NCBI GenBank assembly: GCA_003452395.1
Contig: DMOI01000013.1
Coordinates: 1-33,308 of the forward strand
Length of the DNA: 33,308 nucleotides
Reading direction: 5' to 3'
DNA from: Clostridiales bacterium
GTDB lineage: Bacteria; Bacillota; Clostridia; Lachnospirales; UBA12420
Shown here in pieces: positions 23,776 through 32,195 of this stretch (its first letter is position 1; every line of letters begins with the position of its first letter). Below the pieces are notes generated by a model, which saw only the letters and a program-made list of their open reading frames with translations, ran no database searches and was not told where the DNA came from. The position numbers were made by a program, and so were the translations under genes.

Positions 23776-23803
23776 ATTATACTACAATTTTTCAGTTTTT
23801 CAA
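23776..23803 (-). promoter_or_regulatory. promoter of the glycosyltransferase gene
   Basis: On the minus strand, TTGAAA (23798-23803), a 16-base spacer and TATAAT (23776-23781) lie about 80 bases before the start codon. Confidence 0.65.
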
Positions 23804-23827
23804 TATGAAAAATGGAAAAAAAAAAGT

Positions 23828-23856
23828 TTGATTTATTTTCAATAATAATGTATAAT
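23828..23856 (+). promoter_or_regulatory. promoter of the NHL/FecR secreted-protein operon
   Basis: TTGATT (23828-23833), a 17-base spacer and TATAAT (23851-23856) lie 26 bases before the GTG start. It is divergent from the glycosyltransferase promoter. Confidence 0.7.
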
Positions 23857-23882
23857 ATTATTTAGAAAAAGGGGGTATTAAT

Positions 23883-25301
23883 GTGAAGAAAATGCAAATT
23901 TTAATAGTAATGCTATTGGCGTTAAATGTACAAGTAAGTATTTGTAATGCAAACAATTTATATTTAAGTAGTGTAATAGGTAAAGGTGAGTACGGAGAAA
24001 AAATAGGAAAGGTATCCGAGGCGACGTTTAGAAATCCATATGGGATAGCCTTTGATAAAAATAATAATTTGTACATAGTTGATTCGAAAAACAATATGAT
24101 AAAAAAAGTTGTAAATTCTGTTGTAAGTACTGTAACTGGCAGTGTGAAGCTTTACGACACAAAAGGGTTACCTATGGGTGGATTTAAAGAAGGAGTACTT
24201 AAATCCGCAGAATTTAATGAGCCTAGAAACATAACAATAAATGCAAAAGGTGAATTTATTGTATCAGACACAAACAATAATTTAATTAGACTTGTGTCGA
24301 GCTCCAAGGTTACAACACTATCAGGAACAGGAGAAGCAGGATACCTAGACGGAAAAAACACAGTTAGTAAATTTAACAAACCTACGGGTGTAGCAATGGA
24401 TGCTGATGGAAATATATTTATAGCAGACACAGGAAATAATGTTATAAGAAAAATATCTACAAAGCTTGAGGTTACAACATTTGCTGGTAAATATTCAGAA
24501 AATGGAGCATACGCCGATGGTGATGCACAAACTGCACTGTTTAATGAGCCATCATACATATATGTAAGCGGAAGTACTATTTATGTGGTTGATTCAGGTA
24601 ATCACGCTATTAGAAAAATAGAAGATGGAAAGGTCACAACTGTTGCAGGTCATATTTTTTATAATGATATAGACAATGTTTATGCAATGAGTGGTGATGT
24701 AAATCTTGACGCAAAGCATTCAAAATTTAATTACCCAAAAGCAATGACCGTTCTTGACGATGGAACAATAATTATTGCAGATACATGGAATAAAAAAATA
24801 AAATACATAAGTAAATTAGGCAAGATAGAAGAATTCAAATTATTGAAAAAAATGCAAGATGGATCAATAGAAAATGTAAATATTAGTGGCCCGATAGATG
24901 TAGTAGAGAATGCAGGAAAGCTTTACGTTTCTGATGTATGGGATAATTGCATATATGTGTTTGACATAGAAAATGAAGAAGGTAGTAGCCAAATATTAGA
25001 TATTAAAGACAAAATAGTATATAAAGGAATAGTAACAGATATACCAGTCGTGTCAGATAATGTAAACGTATTGGTTCCAATAAGAAAATTCTTTGAAAAT
25101 TCACAAGCAACAGTGGATTGGGTTGCTGAAACATCTGAAGCCATAGTAAAGATAGAAGACAGGGAATATAAATTTAAAATTGATAATGTTAATGTAAAAT
25201 TGATGAACTCAAGCATGATGGTAGGGCTTAAACATTTAAAAAACGAATATAAAGTAGATATATTATATGATAATGCAAGTAATACCATATTTGCGTACTA
25301 G
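23883..25301 (+). CDS. secreted NHL-repeat protein with copper-amine-oxidase-like domain
   Basis: This exported 472-residue protein has a signal peptide in residues 1-24 (KKMQILIVMLLALNVQVSICNA). Five or six NHL beta-propeller blades follow (~30-360). Each shows a variant of P.gia.d..gniyi.Dt.nn.irki, for example GVAMDADGNIFIADTGNNVI. The last ~95 residues (VLVPIRKFFENSQATVDW...) resemble the N-terminal domain of copper amine oxidase (PF07833), common in Firmicute cell-surface proteins. The GTG start 23883 is seven bases after GGGGG; ATG 23892 is an alternative. Its stop overlaps the AGGAGG of the next gene, so the two are one operon. A surface binding role is likely; no enzyme activity is implied. 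Confidence 0.85.
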   Translation: MKKMQILIVMLLALNVQVSICNANNLYLSSVIGKGEYGEKIGKVSEATFRNPYGIAFDKNNNLYIVDSKNNMIKKVVNSVVSTVTGSVKLYDTKGLPMGGFKEGVLKSAEFNEPRNITINAKGEFIVSDTNNNLIRLVSSSKVTTLSGTGEAGYLDGKNTVSKFNKPTGVAMDADGNIFIADTGNNVIRKISTKLEVTTFAGKYSENGAYADGDAQTALFNEPSYIYVSGSTIYVVDSGNHAIRKIEDGKVTTVAGHIFYNDIDNVYAMSGDVNLDAKHSKFNYPKAMTVLDDGTIIIADTWNKKIKYISKLGKIEEFKLLKKMQDGSIENVNISGPIDVVENAGKLYVSDVWDNCIYVFDIENEEGSSQILDIKDKIVYKGIVTDIPVVSDNVNVLVPIRKFFENSQATVDWVAETSEAIVKIEDREYKFKIDNVNVKLMNSSMMVGLKHLKNEYKVDILYDNASNTIFAY

Positions 25302-25313
25302 GAGGTGCAAGGA

Positions 25314-28300
25314 ATGATAAAAAGAAGTTTGATGTTAACGATTATTTGTTTATTCTGCATGAGTTTGATATTTTACAATACTGCATCTGCGGCTGTTACG
25401 CTGACAAAGGCAAAAGTTGTAGATTTATATGGTAACGTGCAAATTAAAAAAGGTGGAGGAGAAAAAACATTCTCCGCATTTAAAGGTATGTATTTAACAC
25501 AAGGTGATACGATAAAGACAGGTATAAACTCATGGGTTGAAGTATCTGTAGCAAGTGATAGTGATATAAAGGTTGGAGAAAATGCGCAAGTTTTAGTTAG
25601 TCAATTGAATAAAACAGGTGACAATAAAAAGAGTCAATTTACTATTTGGTCCGGTGGGATATGGGCAAATGTTAAACAAAAGTTAAATACAGGTTCAAAG
25701 TTTGAAATAAAAACTCCAACAGCGATTATGGGGGTAAGAGGTACAAAGTTATATGTAACATGTAAAGATGGCAAGTCTAAATTTTCTATTTTATCAGGTA
25801 AAGCAACAGTTAGACCGAGCGAGGTAGCAACGCAAGATAAAAGTGAACAAGGTGGAGAAATTGACAGTACGAATGAAATAATTATAGAGAAAAATAATGA
25901 AGTAATAATAGAAAATGCTAAACCGGTTTTTAGACAAGAGGATGCGAGGCCTATAGACACAAAAACTATGGATACATTTCTTTTGGATACTATAAAAAAA
26001 GTAATAGAAGAAGAGGTATCACTGCCACCTGAAAGTGAGACACCTGAACAATTAGAATTAATAGAAAAGGAACAAATAGATATTATAGATATAATAAAAA
26101 TAGAACAATTAATTCAGGAAAAAGCACAAGAAAGAAAAGATGAGATTGCGGAAATGGAAAACAAACAACAAGTTTTGGAAAAAAGTATAGAGACTACGAA
26201 AGCGGAGATGGTTGAAACGGTGGAATATCAAGGCTCAACGCCAGCAAAACCAGTAACGCCTAGCAAATCTAGTGGATCAAGTTCTAATGCACAAAGTGCA
26301 CCAGCAGCGCCAACAACAACATTTAGTTTTGACGGTGCAAATTCAAATAAGCTGATCGGATCGGACAGTACGATGGAATATAGCTTAAATGGAGGTACAA
26401 GTTGGACCGTATGTACAGCTAACACAGACCTTACATCAGTGTTAGAAAGTATTAACGCGACAAATAATATAAAGGTAAGAGTGAAAGAAAATGCACCAAC
26501 ATCAGCTGGAGCAGTACAAATAATAGATATTGGAGAAAGACCAGTAACATCAAACTACACAGTAAACTATATTGAAGAAACAACAACAGAAATAATACCA
26601 TTGACAATAGAATACTCAACAACAGTAACAATGAGCAATAAAGTAGATGGAACGGGAGAGGTAGTAGGACTAACACCGGGAACAGACCTATACTTTAGAG
26701 TAAAAGCAACTGGATTAATACCATCAGGAGAAATACAAAGGCTAATAGTTGCAAACAGACCAACACTACCTGCATACACAATAAATTACGAAGCAGAAAC
26801 AACAACACAAGCAATGCAGGCAACGGTAGAATATGCAAACAACGCAGATATGAATGGTGCAATAAGTGGGACAGGCGTGCCTATAGCAGTAACACCAGGA
26901 GAAAATGTATATTTTAGAACAAAAGCAACAGACGGAGCATTCAAATCAGAAGTGCAAATACTGCTAGTGTCGGCAAAATCAGAAATACCGACAGCAACAT
27001 ATAATACAGCAACAGGAGATTTAACGAACGTAACAGCATTAATGGAATATAGCGTAAATGGGGGGAGTGAATGGAGCCCATGTACAGGAAGTACGCAAGC
27101 AGTGTCGATTGCAAATATTAATTCAACAAATGATATAAAAATAAGGAAAGTAACCACAGAATCAGCATTTGCATCAAATATACAAACAATAGATATACTA
27201 GAAGGACCAGAAGCACCATTGGCATCATATAGTACAGAAACAGGAAACCTGACATCTGTTACATCCGAAATGGAATACAGTAAAAATGGTGGAACAACAT
27301 GGTATGCATGTGGAGGAGCAACGCAATCAGTACCAGTCACACATATAAGTGCAGCAAATGACCTAAAAGTAAGAGTAAAAGCAACAGGCTTGACTTTACC
27401 AGGAACTGTGAAAACATTTGATATTCTAGCATCGCCATCAGCACCAACATACGCAATCAATTATACAAATGAAACAACAACACAAGTAGTAGCAGTATCA
27501 GATGAATACTCAACGACAGTAGAAATGAGTAGCCCAACAAGTGGACCGGGGACAGTATTGAATCTAACACCAGGCACGAGCTTATATATTAGAGTAAAAG
27601 CGACAGGTTTAACGCTACCTGGGACAATACAAACATTAACAGTACCATCAAGGCAAGTAACAACAGCATATACAATCAACTATGAAGCAGAAACAACAAC
27701 ACAAGAAATACCTACAACAGTAGAATATGCAGACAATGCAGGTATGACTGGAGCAATAAGCGGAACAGGTGAGCCTATAGCAGTAATACCAGGAGAAAAT
27801 GTATATTTTAGAACAAAAGCAACAGCTGGAGCATTTAAATCAGCAGTACAAACACTAGTGGTAGTAGAAAGACCAGTAGCACCAACATTTGATACTGCAG
27901 ACTCATCTTTAGATAAACTAACTGGATTACCAGTCAATGATGTTAATTTAGAAGGAAGGATAAATGGTGGTACGTGGACTCATCTATCGGTAAGTGGAAT
28001 AGGCGAGAGTACAACACTAGGAGCATTTAATGCCGGAGATGATATATATATTAGGGTAAAAGCGACAGCGACACACCCGTATGGAGCAATAGCGGCAAAG
28101 GTGGCAGCTAATTCTGCTGGACCAGTTGTTACAATAACAACAGATACACCTGATGATAATATAAATAGCATTATATATACATTTGAATTCAGTGAAAACG
28201 TAATAGGATTTGAGGCAACCGATGTAAATGTAATAAATGGAACAAAGGGAAATTTTGATACATTAGATGGGAATACATACACATTGGTAGTAACATATGA

Positions 28301-29507
28301 TGGACCAGGTACTCAAATTGTTGAAGTGCCTGTAGGTGTGTGTATGGCAGAAACACGAAATAACCAATTAGCAAGTAAAACGACAATAATCCCATCATAT
28401 AATGGAACCTTTAACATGCCAAAGCTAGCAGAAGGAATGACACCATTAAAATTTAACGAAGTGGGAGATTTCATTGAGGCAAGTTATACAGATATAACAA
28501 ACAGATATTGGTATAACTACAGAACAGACATAGATCAAAATGCTGCAGACAGGGTAACAAATGAGAAATGGGCAAATGTAAGACTAAATGACGGAAGTAT
28601 GTTTGTATGGATACCAAGATATACATATAAGATTACAGGACAAGATACGATAGCAGATTATATAGACGATAAAATACAAATAAAATACAGTGATGGAATA
28701 ATAGACGATACATTAGATGGATATAAAGTACATCCAGCATTTAACTTTGGTGGAACACAGCTAACAGGAATTTGGGTAGCCAAATTTGAAGCAAGTCAAA
28801 ATGGCGGGCTAGTACAAGTAAAACCTGGGATAGCAAGCTGGAGAAATATAACTGTAGATGATATATTTGCAGCATGTAGGGCAATGCAAAATACAGGCAA
28901 CCCATATGGAATAAGTACAGACGAAAGTATAGTAGATACACATATGATGAAAAATAGTGAATGGGGAGCAGTAGCATACTTAACAGAGGCGATAAGAGAT
29001 GGAAACGAAATAGAAATGAATAATAACGCAAGTTATTATTCAGGTGGAAGTAACACGGTAGAAACAACATATGCTGTAAACAAAGGGCAAAGTACAACTG
29101 GAAATGCATATGGTATATATGACCTAAGTGGTGGAGCATGGGAATATGTAGCTAGTTACACAGGAGTAGGGAATTCATCGTATGCAGGAAGCTTACTTGC
29201 TGCAGATGGAAAATACAAAGATGTACTAGCACAGGCAACGTCAGCAGATGGATTAATAAATTATGAATCTGCTGAAGCATACACAGATGGATGGGCCTTA
29301 AACGAAGTAACAACATCAGTAGCTGGAGGCGGTTCATTTCAAGGATATTATGATTCTCATATTTTTCCACAGGTAACTAATTCTATATTTACACGTGGTG
29401 GTGATCATGCTATTGGTAATTATGCAGGTATATATGCATATATGGGATATCAAGGGGCTGTTAGTCCAAACGTTTCATTTCGTCCAGTTATAGTAGGGTT
29501 AGAATAG
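25314..29507 (+). CDS. large secreted FecR / repeat / FGE-lectin-fold protein, candidate DGR target
   Basis: This 1397-residue protein has a signal peptide (residues 1-27, ending NTASAA). A FecR domain (~30-170) contains GDTIKTGINSWVEV and PTAIMGVRGTKLYV. A Glu/Lys-rich helical stretch (~225-305) and a Ser/Pro linker follow. Eight ~70-80-residue modules then run in A-B-B-A-A-B-B-A order (starting near 337, 416, 487, 558, 635, 713, 785 and 858). Type A has MEYSxNGGxxW; type B has YTINYEAETTTQ and VYFRTKAT. An Ig-like domain (~934-1028) and a C-terminal domain (~1032-1397) follow. That domain has VWIPRYTYKI, IWVAKFEAS, MMKNSEWGAVAYL and YGIYDLSGGAWEY, as in FGE/C-type-lectin-like domains. It ends RGG(1361-1363)...SFRPVI. 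No catalytic cysteines are evident, so binding rather than sulfatase activation is likely. AGGAGG sets ATG 25314. No sortase motif is seen. Confidence 0.85.
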   Translation: MIKRSLMLTIICLFCMSLIFYNTASAAVTLTKAKVVDLYGNVQIKKGGGEKTFSAFKGMYLTQGDTIKTGINSWVEVSVASDSDIKVGENAQVLVSQLNKTGDNKKSQFTIWSGGIWANVKQKLNTGSKFEIKTPTAIMGVRGTKLYVTCKDGKSKFSILSGKATVRPSEVATQDKSEQGGEIDSTNEIIIEKNNEVIIENAKPVFRQEDARPIDTKTMDTFLLDTIKKVIEEEVSLPPESETPEQLELIEKEQIDIIDIIKIEQLIQEKAQERKDEIAEMENKQQVLEKSIETTKAEMVETVEYQGSTPAKPVTPSKSSGSSSNAQSAPAAPTTTFSFDGANSNKLIGSDSTMEYSLNGGTSWTVCTANTDLTSVLESINATNNIKVRVKENAPTSAGAVQIIDIGERPVTSNYTVNYIEETTTEIIPLTIEYSTTVTMSNKVDGTGEVVGLTPGTDLYFRVKATGLIPSGEIQRLIVANRPTLPAYTINYEAETTTQAMQATVEYANNADMNGAISGTGVPIAVTPGENVYFRTKATDGAFKSEVQILLVSAKSEIPTATYNTATGDLTNVTALMEYSVNGGSEWSPCTGSTQAVSIANINSTNDIKIRKVTTESAFASNIQTIDILEGPEAPLASYSTETGNLTSVTSEMEYSKNGGTTWYACGGATQSVPVTHISAANDLKVRVKATGLTLPGTVKTFDILASPSAPTYAINYTNETTTQVVAVSDEYSTTVEMSSPTSGPGTVLNLTPGTSLYIRVKATGLTLPGTIQTLTVPSRQVTTAYTINYEAETTTQEIPTTVEYADNAGMTGAISGTGEPIAVIPGENVYFRTKATAGAFKSAVQTLVVVERPVAPTFDTADSSLDKLTGLPVNDVNLEGRINGGTWTHLSVSGIGESTTLGAFNAGDDIYIRVKATATHPYGAIAAKVAANSAGPVVTITTDTPDDNINSIIYTFEFSENVIGFEATDVNVINGTKGNFDTLDGNTYTLVVTYDGPGTQIVEVPVGVCMAETRNNQLASKTTIIPSYNGTFNMPKLAEGMTPLKFNEVGDFIEASYTDITNRYWYNYRTDIDQNAADRVTNEKWANVRLNDGSMFVWIPRYTYKITGQDTIADYIDDKIQIKYSDGIIDDTLDGYKVHPAFNFGGTQLTGIWVAKFEASQNGGLVQVKPGIASWRNITVDDIFAACRAMQNTGNPYGISTDESIVDTHMMKNSEWGAVAYLTEAIRDGNEIEMNNNASYYSGGSNTVETTYAVNKGQSTTGNAYGIYDLSGGAWEYVASYTGVGNSSYAGSLLAADGKYKDVLAQATSADGLINYESAEAYTDGWALNEVTTSVAGGGSFQGYYDSHIFPQVTNSIFTRGGDHAIGNYAGIYAYMGYQGAVSPNVSFRPVIVGLE
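29331..29507 (+). other. putative variable region of the FGE/lectin domain
   Basis: The last ~60 codons shift from A-ending to T-ending codons. Residues 1361-1370 are ten NNT codons in a row (CGT GGT GGT GAT CAT GCT ATT / GGT AAT TAT), and both CGT codons of this stretch are rare in the rest of the gene. An RGG-x(7)-AG-x(15)-SFRPV frame matches the layout of variable regions in diversity-generating retroelement targets. In those regions AAY codons of a template are mutated at A. The template and reverse transcriptase are not in the window. Confidence 0.5.
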
Positions 29508-29537
29508 TTAGGGTTAGAAAAGTATTAATATAATGCT

Positions 29538-29567
29538 AAAGGACAGGTTTTAAATAATCTGTCCTTT
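29538..29567 (+). terminator. hairpin after the large secreted protein gene
   Basis: AAAGGACAG and CTGTCCTTT form a 9-bp stem with a 12-base AT loop, 30 bases after the stop. The T-run is only three bases, so it is a weak terminator. A hairpin just 3' of the variable region is also a known feature of some DGRs. Confidence 0.5.
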
Positions 29568-29590
29568 GATTATAATAGGAGGGGAATTCT

Positions 29591-30718
29591 GTGAATATTA
29601 AGCAACTAAAATATTTATTATCTAGACCCGAGGGTATAAAACTTGATTTTAAGCAATCTATATCACTAGAGTATGACTCGGATAAAAAGGAGTTTGCAAA
29701 AGATATTTGCGCAATAGCAAACTCTAAGGGTGGCAGAGGATACATAATTTATGGAATAAAGGATAAAACTAAAGAAGTCGTAGGAGTAGAGCTTGAATCT
29801 TTTGGAGAAGAGAAGCTACAACAACTAGTATCAAATAGGATAGATCCGCCAGTACCTATAAGAATTGAAGTTGTCGAGTATCAGGGAAAGAAGATAGTTG
29901 TCGTTACTATTTTTAATAGTGATGATAAACCTCATCAACTAATATATAATGGCTCTTTTTATATAAGACGAGGATCTACAACTGGGGTAGCAAAGAGACA
30001 TGAGATAGCAAATATGATGCAGGAGCATGGTATTGTTTACCTTGAAACTACAATAATGAAGCATCTGACACTAGAATCCTTAGATAGTGAAAAATTAAAA
30101 AAGTATATACTGAGTTGTCAAGCAATAATAGGTGAGGAAGAAAAAGGACTACTGCAGGGATTAGGTATAATTAAACAAGATGTAAGTAGTGGTATTTATC
30201 ATCCAACGGTTGGAGGCATGTTGCTTTTTGGTAAAGCACCTCAAATGTTTTTACCACACACAGGGATAAAGATATTTAATAAGGGGACGATATACTATAT
30301 AAAGGGAACTATATTTGAGATGATAGATAAAGCAAATGAAATAATAAATAATATATTTAAGGATGTAACTTACCCTGTATGGGCTATTAAACAAGGTATA
30401 GCAAATGCTCTAGTTCATAGAGATTATTGGGATATCACTCGTATGGTGGAAATAAATATTTCAGTAGAAAGAATAGAAATAGTGAATCCTGGTTCTATGA
30501 TGAAGATAGATATGCCCTCAGAGACAAATCTAGTAAGAAGAAATCCTTGGTTATATGAAAAACTAGTTACATTAGATGAAAAGAAAGTATTTTTCTCATA
30601 TGGAAAAGGAATAGAAGATATAAAAAAGGTATTTAATTACTCAGATGAAGTAAAGTTTATCAATATATATAGATACAATTTATTTAAATTGATATTACCA
30701 GGAGCTTTCAAAAGTTGA
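29591..30718 (+). CDS. AlbA_2 (Schlafen-type) domain protein with HATPase-like region
   Basis: This 375-residue protein has an N-terminal AlbA_2/Schlafen AlbA domain (residues ~12-130) with EGIKLDFKQSISLE, KDICAIANSKGGRGYIIYGI and the SFYIRRGSTTGVA strand. A middle and C-terminal part (~200-370) resembles the HATPase_c_4 region often fused to it (IKQGIANALVHRDYW, IEIVNPGSM). The final winged helix that many relatives carry is missing, so it is shorter than typical COG2865 proteins (about 450 or more). GTG 29591 is seven bases after AGGAGGGG. Relatives are annotated as transcriptional regulators or as nucleic-acid-acting defence proteins; the role here is unknown. It directly follows the secreted-protein operon. 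Confidence 0.82.
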   Translation: MNIKQLKYLLSRPEGIKLDFKQSISLEYDSDKKEFAKDICAIANSKGGRGYIIYGIKDKTKEVVGVELESFGEEKLQQLVSNRIDPPVPIRIEVVEYQGKKIVVVTIFNSDDKPHQLIYNGSFYIRRGSTTGVAKRHEIANMMQEHGIVYLETTIMKHLTLESLDSEKLKKYILSCQAIIGEEEKGLLQGLGIIKQDVSSGIYHPTVGGMLLFGKAPQMFLPHTGIKIFNKGTIYYIKGTIFEMIDKANEIINNIFKDVTYPVWAIKQGIANALVHRDYWDITRMVEINISVERIEIVNPGSMMKIDMPSETNLVRRNPWLYEKLVTLDEKKVFFSYGKGIEDIKKVFNYSDEVKFINIYRYNLFKLILPGAFKS

Positions 30719-30763
30719 AAGATGAAAGTTGAAAGTTGAAAAATTAAAAAAAGAGAGTTAAAG
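30715..30763. repeat. family A words after the AlbA gene
   Basis: GTTGAAAGATGAAAGTTGAA followed by AGTTGAAAAATT are tandem family A words starting on the stop codon. The complementary right arm is not present, so this is half of the element. Confidence 0.6.
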
Positions 30764-30916
30764 GCGTAAAATTTACAAAATATCCCATAGTTATTACGGA
30801 AATGTTAACAGAAATGCAAAAATATTAATTATTTTTTAAATAATACTTTACAAATTTTAAATATTATGATATCATTTGTAACATACTAGAAACAGTAACG
30901 TAAAAGAATTGTTTTT

Positions 30917-30956
30917 AATAATATAATAATATAATAATATAATAATATAATAATAT
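30917..30956. repeat. five perfect AATAATAT repeats in a promoter region
   Basis: Five exact copies of AATAATAT (period 8) end 26 bases before the transglycosylase start. They contain TATAAT at 30922, 30930, 30938 and 30946. TTGTTT at 30909-30914 is 15 bases before the second of these. Upstream lies an 8-bp inverted repeat, TTACAAAT...ATTTGTAA (about 30849-30882). Confidence 0.85.
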
Positions 30957-30982
30957 TTAAAAAGGAAGTGGAGTATTTAATT

Positions 30983-31816
30983 ATGGATATTTATCATTTG
31001 AAGAATAAATACATTATTAAATTAAGTTTGGTATTAGTATTTATATTTTCATTACAATGTGTAGCATCAAGTATGACTATAGCAGAAAATAGAACTTGGT
31101 TATTACAAGGTGAAGTAGAGAAAAATAAGACAGTGATTATAAAAACAGAAAGAGCAGCGCTAATAAGCAAGGAAGCAGTTATAAAAAGCGAAATAAGAGA
31201 AATAGATGTACAAACATTAAAAGAAATAGAAGCAACGTTAGAAACAATACCAGAAACAGAAGAGTTGATACCACAAGGCGTTCCAGTAGAAGTTTTAGCA
31301 CCTCCAGTGCAGATAATAGAGCAAATGCCTACAGTGGACAATTTGTCAGATGAGATGAGAAAAACTTGGGGAGTAAAGGTAACAGGAACGGACCAATGGA
31401 ATACACTAATTGAAAGAGTTTCAAAAGAAGAAGGAATAGATCCTATATTTATAAAATGCGTTATGGCAATAGAATCAGGTGGATACCAACAAGCTCATAA
31501 TACAAAAAATTCTAACGGTACACAGGATTATGGGTTAATGCAAGTCAATACAAGCTGGGGAAGTTATTTTGACTATAACAAAATGTTGTATGATCCGGAA
31601 TATGCAATAAGAAGTGGAATACAAGTTGTAAAATGTAAGATAGCTTCAGCAGAGAAGAGTGGCGAAGAACCGACAGCCTTTGAAATACTATGGAGATATA
31701 ATGGAAAATCGGCAAAAGGTAAGAGGTATGCAGAGAGAGTAATAAAATTATATGAGAACTTATCAGGAAAAACTGAAAATGAAATGGTGTTAACACAGAA
31801 ACCAAAGAATGCATAA
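30983..31816 (+). CDS. secreted lytic transglycosylase (SLT domain)
   Basis: This cell-wall enzyme would cleave the MurNAc-GlcNAc bond. It has about 277 residues. An N-terminal signal or anchor helix (LSLVLVFIFSLQCVASS) is followed by a polar, Glu-rich linker (~35-120) and the SLT domain (~135-265). The presumed catalytic Glu is in KCVMAIESGGYQQ. The second motif DYGLMQVN and the third ILWRYNGK are present. ATG 30983 has GTGGAG about nine bases upstream; GTG 30968 lies against the GGA. It is monocistronic behind an 8-bp simple repeat that may tune its expression. Confidence 0.88.
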   Translation: MDIYHLKNKYIIKLSLVLVFIFSLQCVASSMTIAENRTWLLQGEVEKNKTVIIKTERAALISKEAVIKSEIREIDVQTLKEIEATLETIPETEELIPQGVPVEVLAPPVQIIEQMPTVDNLSDEMRKTWGVKVTGTDQWNTLIERVSKEEGIDPIFIKCVMAIESGGYQQAHNTKNSNGTQDYGLMQVNTSWGSYFDYNKMLYDPEYAIRSGIQVVKCKIASAEKSGEEPTAFEILWRYNGKSAKGKRYAERVIKLYENLSGKTENEMVLTQKPKNA

Positions 31817-31822
31817 ATAATA

Positions 31823-31850
31823 TTGCATTTTTTGGTTTTTATGTTATAAT
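31823..31850 (+). promoter_or_regulatory. promoter upstream of the DUF2508 gene
   Basis: TTGCAT (31823-31828), a 16-base spacer and TATAAT (31845-31850) lie just after the transglycosylase gene. The leader to the DUF2508 start is about 105 bases. Confidence 0.65.
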
Positions 31851-31961
31851 AAAACTATAAAGTTAGTAGTTACTATAAAAAGATTGAATAAAAATTCCAT
31901 GCATAAGTATAATAATAGTAGCAGAGGTAGTGCTCATTATTATATTATTGGAGGGATTTTC

Positions 31962-32177
31962 ATGCTGATTGGAAAAAAGATAGTACCTAGTAGTAAGGAA
32001 AATATTATGATTATGGAGTCGGTTAATAAAGCAAGGAAAGAACTTGACATGGCATACAAAAACTTTGACAATGTATCTGATACAGATTTGGTTGACTGTT
32101 ATATCTATGAGGTGCAGTCGATACAAAAAAAATATGAATATTTACTAAAGCAAGCTAAAAAGCTAAACTTTATATAA
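31962..32177 (+). CDS. DUF2508 (YaaL-like) protein
   Basis: This small soluble protein of 71 residues resembles the YaaL/DUF2508 family. A charged helix with ELDMAYKNFDNVSDTDLVDC is followed by a conserved YEVQSIQKKYEYLLKQAKK helix. ATG 31962 is preceded by TTGGAGGG at a normal distance; the frame stays open to 31884 without an RBS. Relatives usually sit near recR and bofA. Here neither is present, and an ACT-like gene follows 18 bases later. The molecular role of the family is unknown. Confidence 0.8.
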   Translation: MLIGKKIVPSSKENIMIMESVNKARKELDMAYKNFDNVSDTDLVDCYIYEVQSIQKKYEYLLKQAKKLNFI

Positions 32178-32195
32178 TACAAAGGAGGATTTATT

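Noticed and set aside
26786..27460. Minus-strand ORF of 224 codons
   Set aside because: It is a shadow of the repetitive secreted protein; its length comes from A-ending codons on the plus strand, and no RBS is present.
28430..29507. Formylglycine-generating enzyme (sulfatase activator)
   Set aside because: The fold resembles FGE, but I see no active-site cysteine pair, and it is the C-terminal domain of a secreted repeat protein, so a binding role fits better.
23883..31816. A diversity-generating reverse transcriptase or template repeat within the window
   Set aside because: No reading frame shows reverse-transcriptase motifs, and I found no second copy of the 29331-29507 sequence by eye.
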